64,000 nucleotides of DNA from Pseudomonas capeferrum (GCF_000731675.1 NZ_JMIT01000001.1:2748651-2812650); one strand, 5' to 3'. Shown: positions 9,566-21,652, counted from the stretch's first letter. Notes: a model not told the origin generated them from the letters alone. Program-made: numbers and translations.

Positions 9566-10849
9566 ATGCGCGTGATGAAGTGGAGCATGATCGCCCTGGC
9601 CGTTTCGGCAGGGACCTCGCAATTGGCCTTCGCCTCTGCACAAGACGAGTCCAAGGGTTTCATCGAAGACAGCCAGCTGAACGTCAAAACTCGCATGCTG
9701 TACTTCAGCCGTGACTTCCGCAACAACCCAGCCGGCACCCAGAGCCGCGTGGAAGAAACCGGCCTTGGCTTCCTCGGCACTTACGAATCGGGCTTCACCC
9801 AGGGCACCGTAGGCTTCGGCGTCGACGCCATCGGCATGCTCGGTCTGAAGCTGGACAGCGGCCGTGGCCGTGCCGGCACCGGCCTGTTCCCACAAGGCTC
9901 CGACGGTCGCTCGCAAGATGATTACTCCGAAGGCGGTGGCGCTGTAAAAATGCGCATCTCCAATACCGTGCTGAAGTTCGGCGACCAGTTCACCGCCATG
10001 CCTGTATTCGCCACCGACGACAGCCGACTGCTGCCGGAAGTTGCCGAAGGCGGCCTGATCACCAGCAACGAGATCAGCGGCCTGACCCTGAACGCCGGTC
10101 ACTTCACCGCGATGAATGCCCAGGCTCAGACCTACCACGACAGCCTGAATCTGAGCGAAGCCAACATCTTCGGTGGCACCTACGCCTTTACCGACAGCCT
10201 CAGCACCAGCATCTACTACTCGCGCGTCGAAGATCACTTCCGCAAGTGGTACGGCAACGTGAACTGGGCGCTGCCGATCAGCGACAAGCAAGGCCTGGTG
10301 TTCGACTTCAACATCTATGACACCAAGTCCATCGGCGACAACCGCACTGGCGCGTTCGTCACCAAGTCCGACGGCAGCAACGAACTCGACAACATCGCAG
10401 CCAGCCTGTCCGGCGCCTACAACATCGGCGCCCACACCTTTACCCTGGCCTACCAGAAGGTCAGCGGTGACGGCGACTACGCCTACGGCGTAGACGGCGG
10501 CGGTACCGTGTTCCTGGCCAACTCCATCGCCCGTTCCGACTTCAACGCCGAAGACGAGAAGTCCTGGCAGGCACGCTACGACCTGAACTTCGCCGAGTTC
10601 GGCGTACCAGGCCTGACCTTCATGACCCGTTATGCTCGCGGTAGCGGTGCAACCACCCGCACCACCGACAACGGCAAGGAATGGGAACGCGACATCGACG
10701 TCAAGTACGTGATGCAGAGCGGCCCAGCGAAGGACCTGAGCTTCCGTGTCCGTCAGGCCACTTACCGTTCCAGCGACGGTGTGTACTACGGTTCGAGCTC
10801 GATCGACGAACTGCGTCTGATCGTCGAGTACCCGCTGAGCATCCTGTAA
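9566..10849 (+). CDS. oprD: OprD outer-membrane porin
   Basis: OprD-family 18-stranded substrate-specific porin, 427 aa. The signal peptide MRVMKWSMIALAVSAGTSQLAFA closely parallels that of P. aeruginosa OprD, as do YESGFTQGTVGFGVDA, HTFTLAYQKV, EKSWQARYDLNFAEFGVPGLTFM and the terminal EYPLSIL. Neighbours slyX/dps on one side and proS on the other match PA0958, so this is the ortholog of the basic amino acid/carbapenem channel rather than a distant paralog. GGAG lies upstream of the ATG. A strong terminator follows. Confidence 0.93.
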   Translation: MRVMKWSMIALAVSAGTSQLAFASAQDESKGFIEDSQLNVKTRMLYFSRDFRNNPAGTQSRVEETGLGFLGTYESGFTQGTVGFGVDAIGMLGLKLDSGRGRAGTGLFPQGSDGRSQDDYSEGGGAVKMRISNTVLKFGDQFTAMPVFATDDSRLLPEVAEGGLITSNEISGLTLNAGHFTAMNAQAQTYHDSLNLSEANIFGGTYAFTDSLSTSIYYSRVEDHFRKWYGNVNWALPISDKQGLVFDFNIYDTKSIGDNRTGAFVTKSDGSNELDNIAASLSGAYNIGAHTFTLAYQKVSGDGDYAYGVDGGGTVFLANSIARSDFNAEDEKSWQARYDLNFAEFGVPGLTFMTRYARGSGATTRTTDNGKEWERDIDVKYVMQSGPAKDLSFRVRQATYRSSDGVYYGSSSIDELRLIVEYPLSIL

Positions 10850-10875
10850 GCCTCGCTTATAGTGCCCCGCACCTG

Positions 10876-10905
10876 AAAAAGCCCGGCACGATTGCCGGGC
10901 TTTTT
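10876..10905 (+). terminator. Rho-independent terminator of oprD
   Basis: AAAAAGCCCGGCA / TGCCGGGCTTTTT stem with a short loop and T tract, 26 bp after the oprD stop. Confidence 0.92.
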
Positions 10906-11009
10906 CTTGGCTGACATTTGCCACGCCCTGGGGCATCCTGTACGCCTTCGTTTCGCCCCCGTACAATGCGGGGTCATTTCAACGTCTTAGGCAATCGACA
11001 CGGCCCACC

Positions 11010-12725
<1,716 letters not shown>

Positions 12726-12745
12726 TAATCAATGCACGAGTGATC

Positions 12746-13699
12746 ATGTCCAAGCGAAGTACCTTTACCCTGGGGGGCGCCGCACTTAGCGGCGCCCTGC
12801 TCATCAGCGGCTGCGCCAACCAGATGTCCCAGCGCAGCGAGCATGAGGAGCGCGTCGAGCGCAAGTTGCTCGAACACAGTCTGCAGATCGATGTCGGCGA
12901 GCCGAAGGTGATGGAGCTGCCGCAACGACGTGTGCGCGTGCATGAGCAGAAGCGCTTCGAAGTCACCGAATTCGAAGTCACCCGTCGCTACGACCGCTAC
13001 ACGCCCTACCAGCCCTGGCGGGAGGTCTACGAGATCCCGCTGGGCGCGGTGGCTGTGGTGGCCGGCGTGGGCGCCAACGTGGTCAATGTGTTCGCCTTGG
13101 GCAACCTGCCCGAAAGCGTGACCCACGACTGGCTCAGCTATGGCGTGGCGGGGCTCAACCCGTTCATGAACGTGCAGTCCAACGGTCGCGCCCAGCAGAA
13201 CCTTGCCGGGATCAGCGAAGTGCAGAAGGACCAGCGCGAAGAATCCACCAGCCTGCCCTGGAGCGAGCGCCTGGTCGAGGTCAAGGCCGGCAAGATGACC
13301 CACGAGCTGACCACCGACAGAAACGGCGTACTGCGCCTGAACCTGCTCGACAGCCCGTTCTCCGAGCAGAACCTCAACCACATTGGTACCCTGCACTTGC
13401 AGGTGGTGGATGAGGACAACGCGGTGCGCGGTGACGCCAGCCTGCTGGTCAGCGCCACCCTGCGCAACAAGCTGCTCGAAGCCCACGAACTGATCTTCGA
13501 CGACCTGGAAGACGATGATGTCGGCCAGTGGGTACACCGGGTCAAACGCCTGTCCGAACTGGGCCTGGAAGAGGAAGCCAGCGAAATGGAGCAGAGCCTG
13601 ATCGAGCTGACGCGCAACGATCCGGAACTGCAGCAGGAATTTCTGCAGTCGCTGACCAAGGCAACCGGGCGATTGGTCGCCGACCCTGGCGTGCAGTGA
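12746..13699 (+). CDS. Putative lipoprotein of unknown function
   Basis: 317-aa protein with a lipoprotein signal: MSKRSTFTLGGAALSGALLISGC, lipobox LISGC, with Asn-Gln after the Cys. The mature part is charged, rich in Glu/Arg, with a short hydrophobic stretch (LGAVAVVAGVGANVVNVFALG) and helical C-terminus. It is only 20 bp downstream of proS, as in P. aeruginosa (PA0957 region), so it is probably co-transcribed. An in-frame GTG six bases upstream is an alternative start. I do not recognise a domain. Confidence 0.75.
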   Translation: MSKRSTFTLGGAALSGALLISGCANQMSQRSEHEERVERKLLEHSLQIDVGEPKVMELPQRRVRVHEQKRFEVTEFEVTRRYDRYTPYQPWREVYEIPLGAVAVVAGVGANVVNVFALGNLPESVTHDWLSYGVAGLNPFMNVQSNGRAQQNLAGISEVQKDQREESTSLPWSERLVEVKAGKMTHELTTDRNGVLRLNLLDSPFSEQNLNHIGTLHLQVVDEDNAVRGDASLLVSATLRNKLLEAHELIFDDLEDDDVGQWVHRVKRLSELGLEEEASEMEQSLIELTRNDPELQQEFLQSLTKATGRLVADPGVQ

Positions 13700-13708
13700 A
13701 CTGATTCA

Positions 13709-13730
13709 GGGGCCGCTTTGCGGCCCCTTT
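13709..13730 (+). terminator. Terminator after the lipoprotein gene
   Basis: GGGGCCGC-TTT-GCGGCCCC stem followed by TTT, touching the dinB stop codon on the other strand. Confidence 0.85.
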
Positions 13731-14794
13731 CATTTAGGCGGGAACAATTCCAACTGTTCATGCGCCCCGCGCAAGTCCTTCAACCTCACCCCTACCCCCA
13801 GCAAGCGCACCGGCTTGCCACCCCGGGCAAACGCCTGCCGCAGTAACTGCCGATAACTTTCCAGGTCCCTGCCAGCCCCTGCCTGTTCCATCGTTGTCTG
13901 GCTGAAGTCATGGAACTTGACCTTGACGAAAGGCTTGTCTGGCCGGTAACTGCTGTCCATGCGGGCAATGCGTTCATTAAGGCTGTCGAGCAACGCAGGA
14001 AGACGCTCCAGGCAACTGGCCAGGTCTGGCAGGTCGGTGTCGTAGGTGTTTTCCACACTGACCGACTGCCTGCGGCTGTCGTTGTGCACGGCGCGGTCAT
14101 CAATACCCCGCGCCAGCCCCCACAACCGCTCACCAAAGCTGCCGAACTCGCGCACCAGCGCCAAGCGCGACCAGTCACGCAGGTCCAGGCAGGTATCGAT
14201 ACCCAGCCGCGCCAGTTTGTCCGCCGTGACCTTGCCAACGCCGTGCAACCTGGCCACCGGCAAGGCCGCGACAAAGGCTTCGACTTCACCCGGGGTTATG
14301 ACGAACAGCCCGTTGGGCTTGCGCCAGTCACTGGCGATCTTGGCCAGGAACTTGTTGGGTGCAACACCCGCCGACACGGTGATATGCAAGGTACGGGCAA
14401 CGCGCCGGCGGATATCTTCGGCGATACGCGTGGCGCTGCCGGCATGCCACTGGCTATCGCTCACATCCAGGTAGGCTTCATCCAGCGACAGTGGCTCGAT
14501 CAGCTCGGTGTAGTCACGGAAAATGGCGTGAATCTCACGGGATGCCTCGCGATAGGCTTCAAAGCGAGGCTTGACGATCAACAAGTCAGGGCAAAGCTTG
14601 AGCGCATGGCGCGATGACATGGCCGAGCGCACACCATAGGCCCGCGCTTCATAATTACAGGTGGCGATCACCCCGCGGTGGTCGGCCGACCCGCCTACGG
14701 CCATGGGCCGACCGGCCAGGCGCGGGTCATCACGCATTTCGATTGCGGCGTAGAAACAATCGCAGTCGACATGGATGATCTTGCGCAAGGACAT
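13730..14794 (-). CDS. dinB: DNA polymerase IV (Y-family, SOS-induced)
   Basis: 354-aa translesion polymerase. Catalytic acidic motifs are IIHVDCDCFYAAIE near the N-terminus and SLDEAYLDVS; a helix-hairpin-helix (LHGVGKVTADKLARLGI) and the little-finger domain follow. It copies damaged templates and binds the beta clamp. A consensus LexA box lies 15 bp upstream of the ATG, which supports SOS control and this start. It converges with the proS-lipoprotein unit. Confidence 0.97.
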   Translation of the reverse strand: MSLRKIIHVDCDCFYAAIEMRDDPRLAGRPMAVGGSADHRGVIATCNYEARAYGVRSAMSSRHALKLCPDLLIVKPRFEAYREASREIHAIFRDYTELIEPLSLDEAYLDVSDSQWHAGSATRIAEDIRRRVARTLHITVSAGVAPNKFLAKIASDWRKPNGLFVITPGEVEAFVAALPVARLHGVGKVTADKLARLGIDTCLDLRDWSRLALVREFGSFGERLWGLARGIDDRAVHNDSRRQSVSVENTYDTDLPDLASCLERLPALLDSLNERIARMDSSYRPDKPFVKVKFHDFSQTTMEQAGAGRDLESYRQLLRQAFARGGKPVRLLGVGVRLKDLRGAHEQLELFPPK

Positions 14795-14809
14795 GGATGA
14801 CCGTCAGTA

Positions 14810-14825
14810 CTGTAGATTCATACAG
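14810..14825 (-). promoter_or_regulatory. LexA (SOS) box of dinB
   Basis: CTGTAGATTCATACAG fits the CTGT-N8-ACAG LexA consensus exactly and lies immediately upstream of dinB. Confidence 0.88.
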
Positions 14826-14967
14826 ATAATATCGCATGCCTCCTACGCTGCAACAGATTGCACGCCGCTTGCCTCGACAATCGGCCTGAAACCCCCGCCG
14901 CGCCTGAGCCGCGTGCTTTGAGCGAGTGCTAAGGGTTTGAACGAAAAAGGTTTTTTAGGAAAAACGC

Positions 14968-14995
14968 TTGACATAGTTGCGTAAATCCGTAGAAT
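14968..14995 (+). promoter_or_regulatory. Promoter of the first initiator tRNA
   Basis: -35 TTGACA and -10 TAGAAT separated by 16 bp; the tRNA begins 14 bases after the -10. Confidence 0.85.
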
Positions 14996-15008
14996 TCGAT
15001 CTCACAGG

Positions 15009-15085
<77 letters not shown>

Positions 15086-15092
15086 GATTCGA

Positions 15093-15125
15093 GAAAAGGC
15101 CACTGTTAACGCAGTGGCCTTTTTC
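15093..15125 (+). terminator. Terminator of tRNA copy 1
   Basis: AAAAGGCCACTG / CAGTGGCCTTTTT stem with T tract. Confidence 0.9.
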
Positions 15126-15179
15126 TTTGCCCGTAGAAAAGCCATTGGCAAAAACTGGCGAGAAATCAATTAGTAGCGC

Positions 15180-15207
15180 TTGACACTGATTAGATAAACT
15201 GTAGAAT
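15180..15207 (+). promoter_or_regulatory. Promoter of the second initiator tRNA
   Basis: TTGACA and TAGAAT with 16-bp spacing, at the same position relative to the tRNA as in copy 1. Confidence 0.85.
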
Positions 15208-15219
15208 GCGCCCCACAGA

Positions 15220-15296
<77 letters not shown>

Positions 15297-15302
15297 GCTT
15301 TA

Positions 15303-15337
15303 AGAAAAGGCCACTGTTAGCGCAGTGGCCTTTTTCT
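15303..15337 (+). terminator. Terminator of tRNA copy 2
   Basis: Same GGCCACTG / CAGTGGCC stem and T tract as after copy 1; one loop base differs. Confidence 0.9.
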
Positions 15338-15390
15338 TTGCATCGAAAATGATGCCGAAGAAAAAAGATCGATAAATCAACAATTAACGC

Positions 15391-15418
15391 TTTACACAGC
15401 TTCAACAAGCTGTAGAAT
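15391..15418 (+). promoter_or_regulatory. Promoter of the third initiator tRNA
   Basis: TTTACA and TAGAAT with 16-bp spacing; the -35 has one change from the other two copies. Confidence 0.8.
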
Positions 15419-15430
15419 GCGCACCTCTGA

Positions 15431-15507
<77 letters not shown>

Positions 15508-15518
15508 TATTCGTCAGA

Positions 15519-15560
15519 ACAAACCCCGCCTGTGTAACAGCAGCGCGGGGTTTGTTGTTT
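15519..15560 (+). terminator. Terminator of tRNA copy 3
   Basis: AACAAACCCCGC / GCGGGGTTTGTT stem, followed by TTT. Unlike the stems after copies 1 and 2. Confidence 0.88.
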
Positions 15561-15770
15561 TACGCCCCCTGCATTTCGTCGCCTGGAAATGCCTTGCCAT
15601 CAGCCTACCCCCCAGGCTTGAGATGTCGCCCTTTGGATGAACTATCTTTAACCCTGCCAGGCAGCTGAAAGCGCCTGTGCCCGGAGTAACATTGGATACG
15701 TTTTCCTAAGGGACTTTCACTTGGCCGCACCTCGCCCTCACCTCGCGCTGCCTGCTCGGGGTATTGATTC

Positions 15771-18413
15771 ATGACCTCCCATAACCCCGAACCTCCGGTG
15801 CCCCTTGCTTCGGTGCTACCCACGGCCGCGCAGCGCCTGCCCCTGATCGAGCGAATGAGCCGCTATCGTCAACCCATCGGCCTGGCGGTGACGCTGATAC
15901 TGTTCGCCATGGCGCTGGTTGCCTGCCGCCACCTGCTGAGCGAGCTGGACATCTACGCCTTGCACGATGCCATGCTCAGCGTGCCGACGCAGTCGCTGCT
16001 GGGGGCCTTGCTGGCCACGGCTGTCGGGTTTGTGATTCTGCTTGGGTACGAGTGGTCGGCCAGCCGCTATGCCGGGGTAAAACTGCCAGCAGGCAGTTTG
16101 ATACTGGGCGGCTTCAGCGCCTTCGCCATTGGTAACGCCATCGGCCTGTCGTTGCTGTCTGGTGGTTCGGTGCGCTACCGCCTGTATGCCCGCCAAGGCC
16201 TGGGGGCTGGCGAAGTCGCGCGGATGACCGTGTTTGCCAGCCTGTCCCTGGGGTGTGCGCTGCCACCGCTGGCTGCTCTGGCGACCTTGAGCGACCTGCC
16301 AGCAGCCTCGTCCGCACTGGGCCTTTCGCCGGGGCTGCTGGCCGGCATCGCCGCAGCCGTGCTGGTGCTGGCTGCCGTGCTGGTGCTCGGGCTTTACCGC
16401 AAGCGCCTGGCCGAACAGCCCTTGGCCGACAACCTACTGGTACAGCTGGGCCGTCGCACCCTGCGCCTGCCGAGCGCTCGCCTCGCCTCGCTGCAATTGC
16501 TGATCACCGCCCTGGATGTGGCCGCCGCCGCCACCGTACTGTATCTCCTGCTGCCAGAAGCCCCGCCATTTGGCGCTTTCATCCTGGTGTACCTGCTGGC
16601 CCTGGCCGCAGGCGTGCTCAGCCATGTGCCAGGGGGCGTCGGGGTGTTCGAGGCGATCTTGCTGGCAGCCTTTGCCGACCAGTTGGGCGCCGCCCCACTG
16701 GCTGCGGCCCTGCTGCTCTATCGCCTGATCTATGTGGTGTTGCCGCTGCTGCTGGCGTGTGTGCTGCTGCTGGCCAACGAAGCCCGGCGCCTGCTGTTCG
16801 CGCAACAGGCCATCAAGGTGGCCTCCGGGCTGGCGGCGCCGGTGCTGTCAATTCTGGTGTTTCTGTCCGGGGTGGTGCTGCTGTTCTCGGGGGCCACGCC
16901 CGAGATCGACACGCGCCTGGAACACATGGGCTTTCTGGTCCCCCACCGCCTGATCGATGCTTCGCACTTCGGCGCCAGCCTGATCGGCGTGCTGTGCCTG
17001 CTGCTGGCCCAAGGCTTGCGCCGGCGCCTGTCCGCAGCCTGGCTGCTGACCACCACCTTGCTGCTGGTCGGCGCATTGTTGTCATTGCTCAAGGGCTTCG
17101 ACTGGGAAGAAGCCTGCCTACTGACGTTCACCGCCGCGCTGCTGGCCCTGTTCCGCCGTTCGTTCTACCGCCCCAGCCGCCTGCTGGAACTGCCCTTCTC
17201 TCCGGTGTTTCTGGTGGCCAGCGCGTGCGTGGTCGGGGCCTCGGTATGGCTGCTGCTGTTCGCCTACCAGGATGTGCCCTACAGCCACCAGCTGTGGTGG
17301 CAGTTCACCCTGGACGCCGATGCACCGCGGGGCCTGCGCGCCGCCATGGGCAGCGCCGTGCTGCTGGTGGCTGTCGCCCTGACCTGGCTGCTGCGCACCG
17401 CACCGCCGGTCATCCACCTGCCTGACGACGCAGAACTGCAACGCGCCAACCGCATCCTGCTGGCATCCGACCAGCCCGATGGCGGCCTGGCCCTGACCGG
17501 CGACAAGGCTTTGCTGTTCCACCCGCGCGACAACGCCTTCCTTATGTACGCCCGTCGCGGTCGCAGCCTGGTGGCCTTGTATGACCCGATCGGCCCGGCC
17601 CAGGAGCGCGCTGAGATGATCTGGCAGTTCCGCGACCTGTGCGACCTGCACCACGCCAGGCCGGTGTTTTATCAGGTCCGCGCGGAAAACCTGCCGTTCT
17701 ACATGGACATTGGCCTGACCGCGCTCAAACTTGGCGAGGAGGCCCGGGTCGACCTGCGCCGCTTCGACCTCGAAGCCAAGGGCAAGGAGATGAAAGACCT
17801 GCGCTACACCTGGAACCGCGGTGGCCGTGACGGCCTCAGCCTGGAAATCCACGAACCCGGTCACGCGCCACTGATAGCGCTCAAGGAAATCTCCGATGCC
17901 TGGCTGGGTGGCAAGAACGTGCGCGAGAAAGGCTTCTCGCTCGGGCGCTTCAGCCCCGAGTACCTGCAGCACTTTCGCATCGCCCTGATTCGCTTCCAAG
18001 GCCGGCCGGTGGCCTTTGCCAACCTGTTGGAAACCCACGGTCGCGAGCTGGCCAGCCTCGACCTGATGCGGGCCCACCCTGAAGCTCCGAAGCTGACCAT
18101 GGAGTTCATGATGATAGGGCTCATCCTGCACTACAAAAGCCACGACTATGCCCGCTTCAGCCTGGGCATGGTCCCGCTGTCCGGGCTGCAGCCACGGCGC
18201 GGCGCGCCCTTGACCCAGCGCCTGGGTTCAATGGTGTTCCGCCGTGGCGAACAGCTCTACAACTTCCAGGGGCTTCGACGCTTCAAGGACAAATTCCAAC
18301 CGGACTGGGAACCCCGTTACATGGCCGTGCCTGCGGGGCTCGACCCGCTGGTGGCACTGGCCGACACTGCCGCCCTCATCGCTGGCGGCCTGACTGGATT
18401 GGTGAAACGCTGA
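15771..18413 (+). CDS. mprF: MprF-type aminoacyl-phosphatidylglycerol synthase
   Basis: 880-aa membrane protein with about 14 N-terminal transmembrane segments (flippase-like part, residues about 30-540) and a cytoplasmic C-terminal catalytic GNAT-fold domain (DNAFLMYARRGRSLVALYDPIG... LMRAHPEAPKLTMEFMMIGLIL). It transfers an amino acid from aminoacyl-tRNA to phosphatidylglycerol, altering surface charge and antimicrobial resistance. Its neighbours (hydrolase, kup, rimO) match PA0920, which makes alanyl-PG, so alanine is the likely substrate (inference). It overlaps the next gene by one base (TGATG). Confidence 0.92.
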   Translation: MTSHNPEPPVPLASVLPTAAQRLPLIERMSRYRQPIGLAVTLILFAMALVACRHLLSELDIYALHDAMLSVPTQSLLGALLATAVGFVILLGYEWSASRYAGVKLPAGSLILGGFSAFAIGNAIGLSLLSGGSVRYRLYARQGLGAGEVARMTVFASLSLGCALPPLAALATLSDLPAASSALGLSPGLLAGIAAAVLVLAAVLVLGLYRKRLAEQPLADNLLVQLGRRTLRLPSARLASLQLLITALDVAAAATVLYLLLPEAPPFGAFILVYLLALAAGVLSHVPGGVGVFEAILLAAFADQLGAAPLAAALLLYRLIYVVLPLLLACVLLLANEARRLLFAQQAIKVASGLAAPVLSILVFLSGVVLLFSGATPEIDTRLEHMGFLVPHRLIDASHFGASLIGVLCLLLAQGLRRRLSAAWLLTTTLLLVGALLSLLKGFDWEEACLLTFTAALLALFRRSFYRPSRLLELPFSPVFLVASACVVGASVWLLLFAYQDVPYSHQLWWQFTLDADAPRGLRAAMGSAVLLVAVALTWLLRTAPPVIHLPDDAELQRANRILLASDQPDGGLALTGDKALLFHPRDNAFLMYARRGRSLVALYDPIGPAQERAEMIWQFRDLCDLHHARPVFYQVRAENLPFYMDIGLTALKLGEEARVDLRRFDLEAKGKEMKDLRYTWNRGGRDGLSLEIHEPGHAPLIALKEISDAWLGGKNVREKGFSLGRFSPEYLQHFRIALIRFQGRPVAFANLLETHGRELASLDLMRAHPEAPKLTMEFMMIGLILHYKSHDYARFSLGMVPLSGLQPRRGAPLTQRLGSMVFRRGEQLYNFQGLRRFKDKFQPDWEPRYMAVPAGLDPLVALADTAALIAGGLTGLVKR

Positions 18414-19705
18414 TGATCCGACGCTATTGGCTGTACCTGGCGATTCCCCTGCTGCTGGCCGCCCTGGGCGGTGCCGTGGCCTTCTGGCTATGGACGCGCC
18501 CTGCGCCTGAGGCGCACCTCGAACAGCTGTCCCTCAACAACCTCAGCATCACCCGCGTGACCCCGGGCGTGCACGCCAAGGCCCGGGTCGCCATCGGCGT
18601 CCCTCAGGACCAGGCCCTGACCGACAAGCAGTTGCTGGACCTGAGCCAGGCTGGGGAAGCGCAACTGGTGCAGGTTATCCTGCCACCCAACGACTGCACC
18701 CAGCAGCAACAAGCGCTGGACCTGGCAGCGACCCAGCTGTCCGAAAAACCGACCCTGGTAGCCGGTATCGGCCCAGGCGCGGCGCAGGCCTGGCGCTGGC
18801 TGGCGGCACAGACCGACGACAAGGCGCGGGCCATTTCCGTGGACTTCAGCCTGGAGCAACCCGGCTGCCAGGCCGCGCTACCCAAAGCGGCGGCCCATGG
18901 CCACTGGAACGTCGCCTGGAACGACAACCCGGATGACGCCAGCGCAGCCTTCGTACGCGACCAGGCCAACGCCGAAACCAGCATCAGCGATTACGACATC
19001 CATTTGCCGCAGGTGCTCAAGTCACAGCTGACCCAAGCCCTGGTCGGCCACGACGGCAACGCCCTGGCCATTCCAGTAGTCGAGGTGCCGGCAGGGCAAA
19101 CCACCGACACCGTCACCCTGTTCCTCTCCGGGGATGGCGGCTGGCGCGACCTGGACCGCGACGTGGCCGGAGAAATGGCCAAGCTGGGCTACCCGGTGGT
19201 CGGCATCGACACGCTGCGTTATTACTGGCAACACAAGACCCCCGAGCAGAGCGCCGCAGACCTGTCGGAACTGATGCAGCACTATCGCCAGAAATGGGGC
19301 ACCAAGCGCTTTGTATTGACCGGCTACTCGTTTGGCGCCGACGTGCTGCCAGCGATCTACAACCGCTTGCCGGCCGAGGACCAGCAGCGTATCGACGCGG
19401 TGATGCTACTGGCCTTCGCCCGTAGCGGCAGCTTCGAGATCGAGGTGGAAGGCTGGCTGGGCAAGGAAGGCCAGGAGGCGCCAACCGGGCCGGAAATGGC
19501 CCGGCTGCCGGCGTCCAAAGTGGTGTGTGTGTATGGCGTGGAAGAGACCGACGAGAGCGGTTGCACCGAGAAGACGGCGGTGGGCGAGCGCCTGAAGCTG
19601 CCGGGCGGGCACCACTTCGACGAGAACTACCCGGCCCTGGCCAAGCGCCTGATCGGTGAGATCGAGACGCGCCAGGGCAAGTCGAGCGTGGCCGAGCAGA
19701 ATTGA
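18413..19705 (+). CDS. Periplasmic AcvB/VirJ-type A-PG hydrolase
   Basis: 430-aa protein with an N-terminal membrane anchor (WLYLAIPLLLAALGGAVAFWLW) and an alpha/beta-hydrolase fold in the C-terminal half: VTLFLSGDGGWRDLDRDVA, nucleophile elbow TGYSFGADVLP, and a late His in GGHHFDENY. This is the AcvB/VirJ domain. The P. aeruginosa counterpart PA0919 is reported to hydrolyse alanyl-PG, reversing the action of the upstream synthase. The one-base overlap with mprF argues for a coupled synthesis/removal pair. Confidence 0.88.
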   Translation: MIRRYWLYLAIPLLLAALGGAVAFWLWTRPAPEAHLEQLSLNNLSITRVTPGVHAKARVAIGVPQDQALTDKQLLDLSQAGEAQLVQVILPPNDCTQQQQALDLAATQLSEKPTLVAGIGPGAAQAWRWLAAQTDDKARAISVDFSLEQPGCQAALPKAAAHGHWNVAWNDNPDDASAAFVRDQANAETSISDYDIHLPQVLKSQLTQALVGHDGNALAIPVVEVPAGQTTDTVTLFLSGDGGWRDLDRDVAGEMAKLGYPVVGIDTLRYYWQHKTPEQSAADLSELMQHYRQKWGTKRFVLTGYSFGADVLPAIYNRLPAEDQQRIDAVMLLAFARSGSFEIEVEGWLGKEGQEAPTGPEMARLPASKVVCVYGVEETDESGCTEKTAVGERLKLPGGHHFDENYPALAKRLIGEIETRQGKSSVAEQN

Positions 19706-19741
19706 GCCACGCCCAACCCACTACGCAGATCAGGCACCCAT

Positions 19742-21652
19742 TCAGATCTCGACCTGGGTGCCCAACTCGATCACCCGGTTCAACGGCAGATTGAAGAACC
19801 GCAGGTTACCGTTGGCGTTCTTGAGCAAGAACGCAAACAGGTTGCCACGCCAGCGCGACATACCCTCCAGCCGCGAAGCAATCACCGTTTCGCGGCTGAG
19901 GAAGTAGGTGGTGCGCATCGGGCTGAAGTCCAGATCCTCCAGATGGCACAACTTCAGGGCCGCCGGCACGTCCGGCTCGTCCATGAAGCCAAAATGCAAC
20001 AGCACACGGAAGAACCCGTCGCCATAGGCTTCCACCTCGAAACGCTCCTGCTCCGGCACCCGTGGCCGGTCCTCGCTCACCACCGTCAGCAGCACCACCT
20101 GGCTGTGCAGCACCTGGTTGTGCAACATGTTGTGCAGCAGCGCATGGGGCACGGCGTCCGGCCGTGCAGTCAGGAACACAGCAGTACCTTCAACCCGGTG
20201 CGGCGGCTGTATGCGGATGCTGCTGATGAACACCGGCAGCGGCAGCGCCCCTTCATCGATGCGCTCGACGAGGATCTGCTTGCCGCGCTTCCAGGTACTC
20301 ATCAGCAGATACAGCACACCACCTGCCAGTACCGGGAACGCCCCGCCTTGCACGATCTTGGGCACGTTGGCGGCGAAGAACAGCCCGTCGACGAAGAGAA
20401 AGCCCAGCAGAATCGGCACTGCCAGCACCGGCGGCCACTTCCATAGCAGCAACATCACCACCGACACCAGAATCGTGGTCATCAACATGGTGCCGGTGAC
20501 CGCCACACCGTAGGCCGCCGCCAGGGCACCGGAAGATTCGAAACCGATGACCAGCAACACCACACCAACCATCAGCGTCCAGTTCACCGCACCGATGTAG
20601 ATCTGCCCCTGCTCATCGCTGGACGTGTGCTGGATGTGCATGCGCGGAATGTAGCCCAGCTGGATGGCCTGGCGGGTCAGGGAGAACGCCCCGGAAATCA
20701 CGGCTTGCGAAGCGATCACCGTGGCCATGGTCGCCAGCCCCACCAGCGGCAACAGCGCCCAGGACGGTGCCAGCAGGTAGAAGGGGTTGCGCGCCGCCTC
20801 CGGGTTCTGCAGCAGTATTGCGCCCTGGCCGAAATAGTTGAGCACCAGCGCCGGCAACACCAAGGCAAACCACGCGCGAGCGATGGGTTTACGGCCGAAG
20901 TGGCCCATGTCGGCGTACAGCGCCTCGGCACCGGTCAGCGCCAGCACCACGGCGCCGAGAATGGCCACGCCCATGCCGGGGTGGACGATGAAGAAGTTCA
21001 CCGCCCAGCCTGGGTTGAACGCCCTGAGCACTTCCGGGCTCTGCGAGATGCCATGCACCCCCAATGCCCCGAGCACCACGAACCAGGCCACCATGATCGG
21101 GCCAAACAGCTTGCCGATCTTCTCGGTGCCATGCTTCTGCACCAGAAACAGCGCCACCAGCACCACCAGCGAAATAGGTACCACCCAGTGATCGATGCCG
21201 TCGAAGGCCAGGCCCATGCCCTCGACAGCCGACAGCACCGACACGGCCGGGGTGATCATGCTGTCGCCATAGAACAGCGAAGCGCCGATCAACCCGCAGA
21301 TGACCATCAAGCTACGCAGCCGCGGGTGGGCCGCAGTCGCCCGCCGCGCCAGCGCGGTTAGCGCCATGGTGCCGCCCTCGCCCTGGTTGTCGGCGCGCAG
21401 GATGAACATCACGTATTTGAACGAGACCACCCACAGCAGCGACCAGAGGATCAGCGACAGGATCCCCAGCACGCCATCATGGTTGACCGGCACGCCATAG
21501 CCACCGGTAAAGACTTCTTTGAGCGTATACAACGGGCTGGTGCCGATATCGCCATAGACCACCCCGACTGCCGCCACGAGCAGGCCCAGCGACCGTGTCG
21601 CGCCCTGCTTCCCCGCGTGCCCGCCTTCGGCATGACTGCTTGCCTGAACCAT
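19742..21652 (-). CDS. kup: Low-affinity potassium transporter Kup
   Basis: 636-aa Kup/HAK/KT-type K+ uptake protein with about 12 transmembrane helices. The family signature [19 protein letters not shown] follows a short cytoplasmic tail, and the C-terminal soluble domain ([27 protein letters not shown]) is present. The start at 21652 ([11 protein letters not shown]) is chosen over an upstream extension that is not family-like. No c-di-AMP or other riboswitch is apparent upstream. Confidence 0.95.
   Translation of the reverse strand: MVQASSHAEGGHAGKQGATRSLGLLVAAVGVVYGDIGTSPLYTLKEVFTGGYGVPVNHDGVLGILSLILWSLLWVVSFKYVMFILRADNQGEGGTMALTALARRATAAHPRLRSLMVICGLIGASLFYGDSMITPAVSVLSAVEGMGLAFDGIDHWVVPISLVVLVALFLVQKHGTEKIGKLFGPIMVAWFVVLGALGVHGISQSPEVLRAFNPGWAVNFFIVHPGMGVAILGAVVLALTGAEALYADMGHFGRKPIARAWFALVLPALVLNYFGQGAILLQNPEAARNPFYLLAPSWALLPLVGLATMATVIASQAVISGAFSLTRQAIQLGYIPRMHIQHTSSDEQGQIYIGAVNWTLMVGVVLLVIGFESSGALAAAYGVAVTGTMLMTTILVSVVMLLLWKWPPVLAVPILLGFLFVDGLFFAANVPKIVQGGAFPVLAGGVLYLLMSTWKRGKQILVERIDEGALPLPVFISSIRIQPPHRVEGTAVFLTARPDAVPHALLHNMLHNQVLHSQVVLLTVVSEDRPRVPEQERFEVEAYGDGFFRVLLHFGFMDEPDVPAALKLCHLEDLDFSPMRTTYFLSRETVIASRLEGMSRWRGNLFAFLLKNANGNLRFFNLPLNRVIELGTQVEI

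Noticed and set aside
9458..10966. 502-aa minus-strand frame across oprD
   Set aside because: Antisense shadow; the plus-strand frame has signal peptide, porin motifs and a terminator.
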